From Saururus chinensis (lineage: Eukaryota; Streptophyta; Magnoliopsida; Piperales; Saururaceae): 64,000 bases of DNA. Below, piece after piece: positions 60,546 through 64,000 of the stretch. Made by a program: the position numbers and the translations under genes. Each line of letters starts with the position of its first letter. Position 1 is the first letter of the stretch. The stretch covers positions 7,750,001 through 7,814,000 of the forward strand of contig CP141145.1 of assembly GCA_035235625.1 (NCBI GenBank), in the 5' to 3' direction. The notes under the pieces were generated by a model. It was not told where the DNA came from. It did no database searches and saw nothing but the letters and a program-made list of their open reading frames with translations.

Positions 60546-63500
60546 ACACTCCACCACGCTTCCGCTATTCGCCTTGTCCTCAAGGCGACCAATCAGGGAA
60601 GCGCATCATGAATTTGTCCTCCAGCATCCACGTAGAGTTCTCCAACGGCTGACCCTGCCATGAAATTAAGACCTTTGTAACAATGCGACCAGATCGACGG
60701 ACCCGGCGCTTCTCAATCACAGACGCAGGGACAGGGTCTGATGGAGGAACCGGGCCCATCAAGGGAGGAGGGGGAGCACCAACAACCAATGAAGCGTCAC
60801 CCACAAACCGTCGTAAACGGGATACATAAAAGACAAGATGAACCAAAGAGTCAGGCGGCAAAGTAAGGCGGTAAGCAACCGGACCAATACGCTCCTCAAT
60901 CGCATAAGGACCATGGAAATGGGGGGCGAGCTTAGAGTGCTCAGGCTGAAACAAAGAAGTCTGACGCTGTGGCAAAACAGAGACATAAACAAGATCACCC
61001 ACTGCGAACTCCCGATCAGTATGGCGGCAATCATAGACCTGCTTCATCTTGTTTTGGGCAAATGTTAAATTCCCCTTGAGTTGGCGTAAGACCTCATCGC
61101 GCGTCTGCAACAGATAATCCACCTCGGCCATCGACGAACGGTGTGGTACATAGGATAAGACGGTCGGCGACGGCCGGCCATAAAGCACCTCAAACGGAGT
61201 GAACCCTGCGCATGTATGGTAAGCCGTATTATAGGACCACTCAGCCCATGGAAGAAGCTGAAGCCACCGTCGGGGCTGCGTCATAGTAAAGCATCGAAGA
61301 TACTGCTCCAAGCAACGGTTGACTACCTCCGTCTGCCCCATCCATCTGGGGGTGGTAAGCAGGAGAGGTCCCCTATAGAGTAAAGAACTCCTGCCAAAAC
61401 TGCAAAAGGAAAATCCGATCACGGTCAGAAACAATCGTGCGGGGCATACCATAAAGTCGGGCCACCTCGAGAACATATAGCTCAACCACAGTCTTGGCGG
61501 TGAAGGGATGTCCCAGCGCACAGAAATGAGCATACTTGGACAGCCGGTCCACCACCACCATAATGACAGACTTGCCCTGCACCACAGGTAGAGCCTCTAC
61601 AAAGTCCATCGAAATATCTTCCCACACTTTATCTGGAATTGGTAAGGGTTGCAACAAACCAGTGGCCGAGGTCGTGGTCGCTTTAGCCCACTGACAAACA
61701 TCACAAGCGGCCACGTAGTCATGGACTGCCCGACGTATACCATGCCATAGAAAGCTCTGGTTGACCCGTTTGTAGGTGCGGAAGGCGCCCTCGTGACTAG
61801 CCATAGGAGAGTCATGGAAGTGTGACAGGATGCAGCGGCGGAGATCAGCAACATCAGGAACCCACAAGCGGTCCTTCCAGAAAAGAAGGTCATCTCTCCA
61901 TACAAAGAAAGGACAGCCAGCAGGGTCAGTTTGTAGGCCGACAAACACATCCTGCGCCCAAGAATCCTCACCATAGGCTTGCTGTATCTCATCAATAAAG
62001 GGGCAAGAGACAGTAGAGAAAGCCAAACTAGAGCGCGTCAACCACGATGTTCTCAGACCCTTTCTTGTACACGACCTCATAGTCATAGCCCAGCAACTTA
62101 CTTACCCACCGCTGCTGAGAGGGAGTAGACACTCGTTGTTCCAAGAAGTATTTCAGTGGCTGGTGATCAGTGCGAATCAGGAACCGGTGACCGATTAAGT
62201 AAGGGCTCCACTTGTAAACATCGAGGACAATGGCTAGCATCTCTTTCTCATACACCGACAGGGAGGGGGAGCGGCCAGCCAATGCCTTGCTGAAATAAGC
62301 TATGGGTCGCTCGTCCTAAAAAGAACTGCCCCCAAGCCTGACTCTGATGCGTCGTTCTCCACCACAAACGGCCGGCTGAAGTCGGGTAATAGCAGAACCG
62401 GGGCGGAGGCCATAGCCTACTTAAGACCCTCAAATGCCGCTTTGCCGCTTCAGCCTCCGTTGACCACGCAAAGGCCCCCTTCTTAAGCAACTTTGTAAGG
62501 GGTCGAGCCAACTCGCCATAACGATTGATGAAACGTCGATAATAACCTGTAAGGCCCAAAAATCCTTGGAGTGCTCGAACGCATGTAGGTGGCGGCCAAG
62601 ACAGCATGGCGGCCACCTTGGCCGGGTCTGTAGCAACGCCACTCCTCGAAATAATATGGCCCAAATAATCCACATGTGGACTGCCAAAGAAACACTTTGA
62701 ACGCTTCAAGAATAGAGAGTTAGTGCGCAATATAGAGAAGACCGACCTGAGATGCGTCAAGTGCTCCGACCAGGAGTGGCTGTATACCAAGATATCATCA
62801 AAGAAGACCAAGATATAGCGACACAGGAACGGCCGAAAAAGATCATTCATTAGGCACTGAAAGGTGGAGGGGGCGTTGGTCAGCCCAAATGGCATCACGA
62901 GGAACTCGAAATGACCGCCATGAGTCCGGAACGTCGTCTTGTGCACATCTGCCGGTTGCACCCGAATCTGATGATGGCCCGAACATAGGTCGAGCTTACT
63001 GAAGACCATGGCCCCTGTTAGCTCATCCAATAGCTCCTCAATCACCGAAATGGGGTGCTTGTCCTTGACGGTAATTGCATTCAAGGCACGATAGTCAACA
63101 CAGAACCGCCACGACCCATCCTTCTTGCAAACCAGCAACACGAGAGATGAGTACGAACTCGTACTAGGACGAATGATGCCAGACTGGAGCATGGCTGCTA
63201 CAAGCTTCTCAATTTTAGATTTCTGGATGTGTGGATAGCAGTAAGGACGAACATTTGCAGGAGCTGCACCTGGAATAATAGGAATATGATGATCATGAGG
63301 ACGGATTGGAGGAAGACCTTGTGGCTCGGTGAAGAGGTCCTGGTAGGCGGTCAATAACTCCTGGAGATCAGAAGGCAACTCGTCCTGAGGCACCTCGAGA
63401 GTGGCACGCTGCTGCAAGAGAAGGCCTTGGGGGGCGAACCGAAAGGAGCTCATGGCCTGGGCGGATTGAAGGGCGCCCGGTCGCGAGCCTTCAATCCGAA

Positions 63501-64000
63501 CCTGCTGCCCGTTCAGCTCAAAATCCATCACCATGTCCCTAAAGTTCCAAACCACATCTCCCAACTCCTACAGCCACTGTACGCCTAGCACCACATCCGC
63601 CCCCTTCGTGGGCAGCAAGAATAGATCGGTAACAAACGAATGGCCCTGAACAGAGAGTGTAACCTGAGCACACACCCCTGTGCTCCGAAGATGCTTACCG
63701 TCGCCAATCAGCATATCAAATGGCTTCGAGTCTGTGATGAAACAGCCCAGCCGATGGGCTACCTTATCATTGATAAAGTTATGAGTAGATCCGTTGTCGA
63801 TCAAGATAGCCACCTGTTCCCGCTTAAGGAATCCCTGAACTCGCATCGTGCGTGGAGTGAATGCCCCCGAAAAGGCATGGACGGAAATTTCGGGCAGCAC
63901 GTCCTCCTGGGAACAAGCATCAAATCCGGCCCCACCCTGGTTGTCCTCTTCGACCTCCTCCATGAGTAAGCTGCCCTTAACCAAACAACGGTGTCCCGGA
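60191..64000 (-). mobile_element. Ty3/gypsy chromovirus (Reina-like), right part outside the window
   Basis: Minus orientation. Its 3' LTR is 60191-60545. Beyond it, in element order from the right edge, are a protease region (IDNGSTHNF), reverse transcriptase (KLDLCSGHHQIRV, VFFDDILVYS), RNase H (LIRTDHQPLKYFLEQR), integrase (a zinc-binding region, then DFVEALPV and VSDRD) and a chromodomain-like tail (LISWQGQPLENSTW). These motifs place it with the plant chromoviruses; short LTRs suggest Reina. The reading frame is interrupted in several places, so this copy is broken. The 5' LTR and most of gag lie outside the window, so age cannot be estimated from an LTR pair. It inserted into the LTR-like repeat at 58518-60190. 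Confidence 0.92.

Overview
This window is nuclear DNA from a flowering plant. The evidence is many-exon genes with GT-AG introns, a PLS-class pentatricopeptide repeat gene, plant-type LTR families, TRIM, Stowaway and hAT miniature elements, and a plant RTE-type LINE tail. The PPR gene falls from GC-rich at its 5' end to AT-rich at its 3' end, which is common in monocots but does not prove one. Most of the 64 kb is transposon-derived. I rebuilt four intact host genes exon by exon, and found one broken host gene.

Layout. 1-13.8 kb: repeat-filled, with two solo LTRs of one long-LTR family (1057-4534 and 5582-9297) and older LTR remnants around them. 13.8-19.0 kb, minus strand: a nine-exon SNM1-type DNA cross-link repair nuclease gene with a complete TRIM element and a SINE-like repeat in its introns. 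19.1-20.6 kb: long inverted-repeat (foldback) elements starting just over 100 bp upstream of the SNM1 start codon. 20.6-34.1 kb: no recognisable intact gene; LTR remnants, MITEs and microsatellites. 34.9-45.7 kb, plus strand: a 13-exon NIPA8-like magnesium transporter gene whose 5.7-kb fifth intron holds an antisense Ty3/gypsy element with matching target duplications, a MITE nested in a MITE, and a LINE tail. 47.2-49.7 kb, minus strand: a five-exon small RRM protein gene. 50.0-51.8 kb, plus strand: an intronless PPR gene, divergent from the RRM gene and separated from it by about 350 bp. 53.1-58.2 kb: an intron-bearing MCM2 pseudogene split by an LTR, itself apparently interrupted by a second LTR-like repeat. 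58.5-64.0 kb: another LTR of that second type, then a Ty3/gypsy chromovirus on the minus strand that runs off the right edge.

The host genes do not form a pathway. SNM1 and the NIPA-like gene are head to head; from memory their Arabidopsis relatives have consecutive locus numbers, so this may be an old gene pair pushed about 17 kb apart by repeats. The RRM and PPR genes both look organelle-directed and may share a two-way promoter. The least usual signal is a site in the long LTR family where each copy carries different short self-complementary words, with both arms changing together. The retroelements are described as fossils only.
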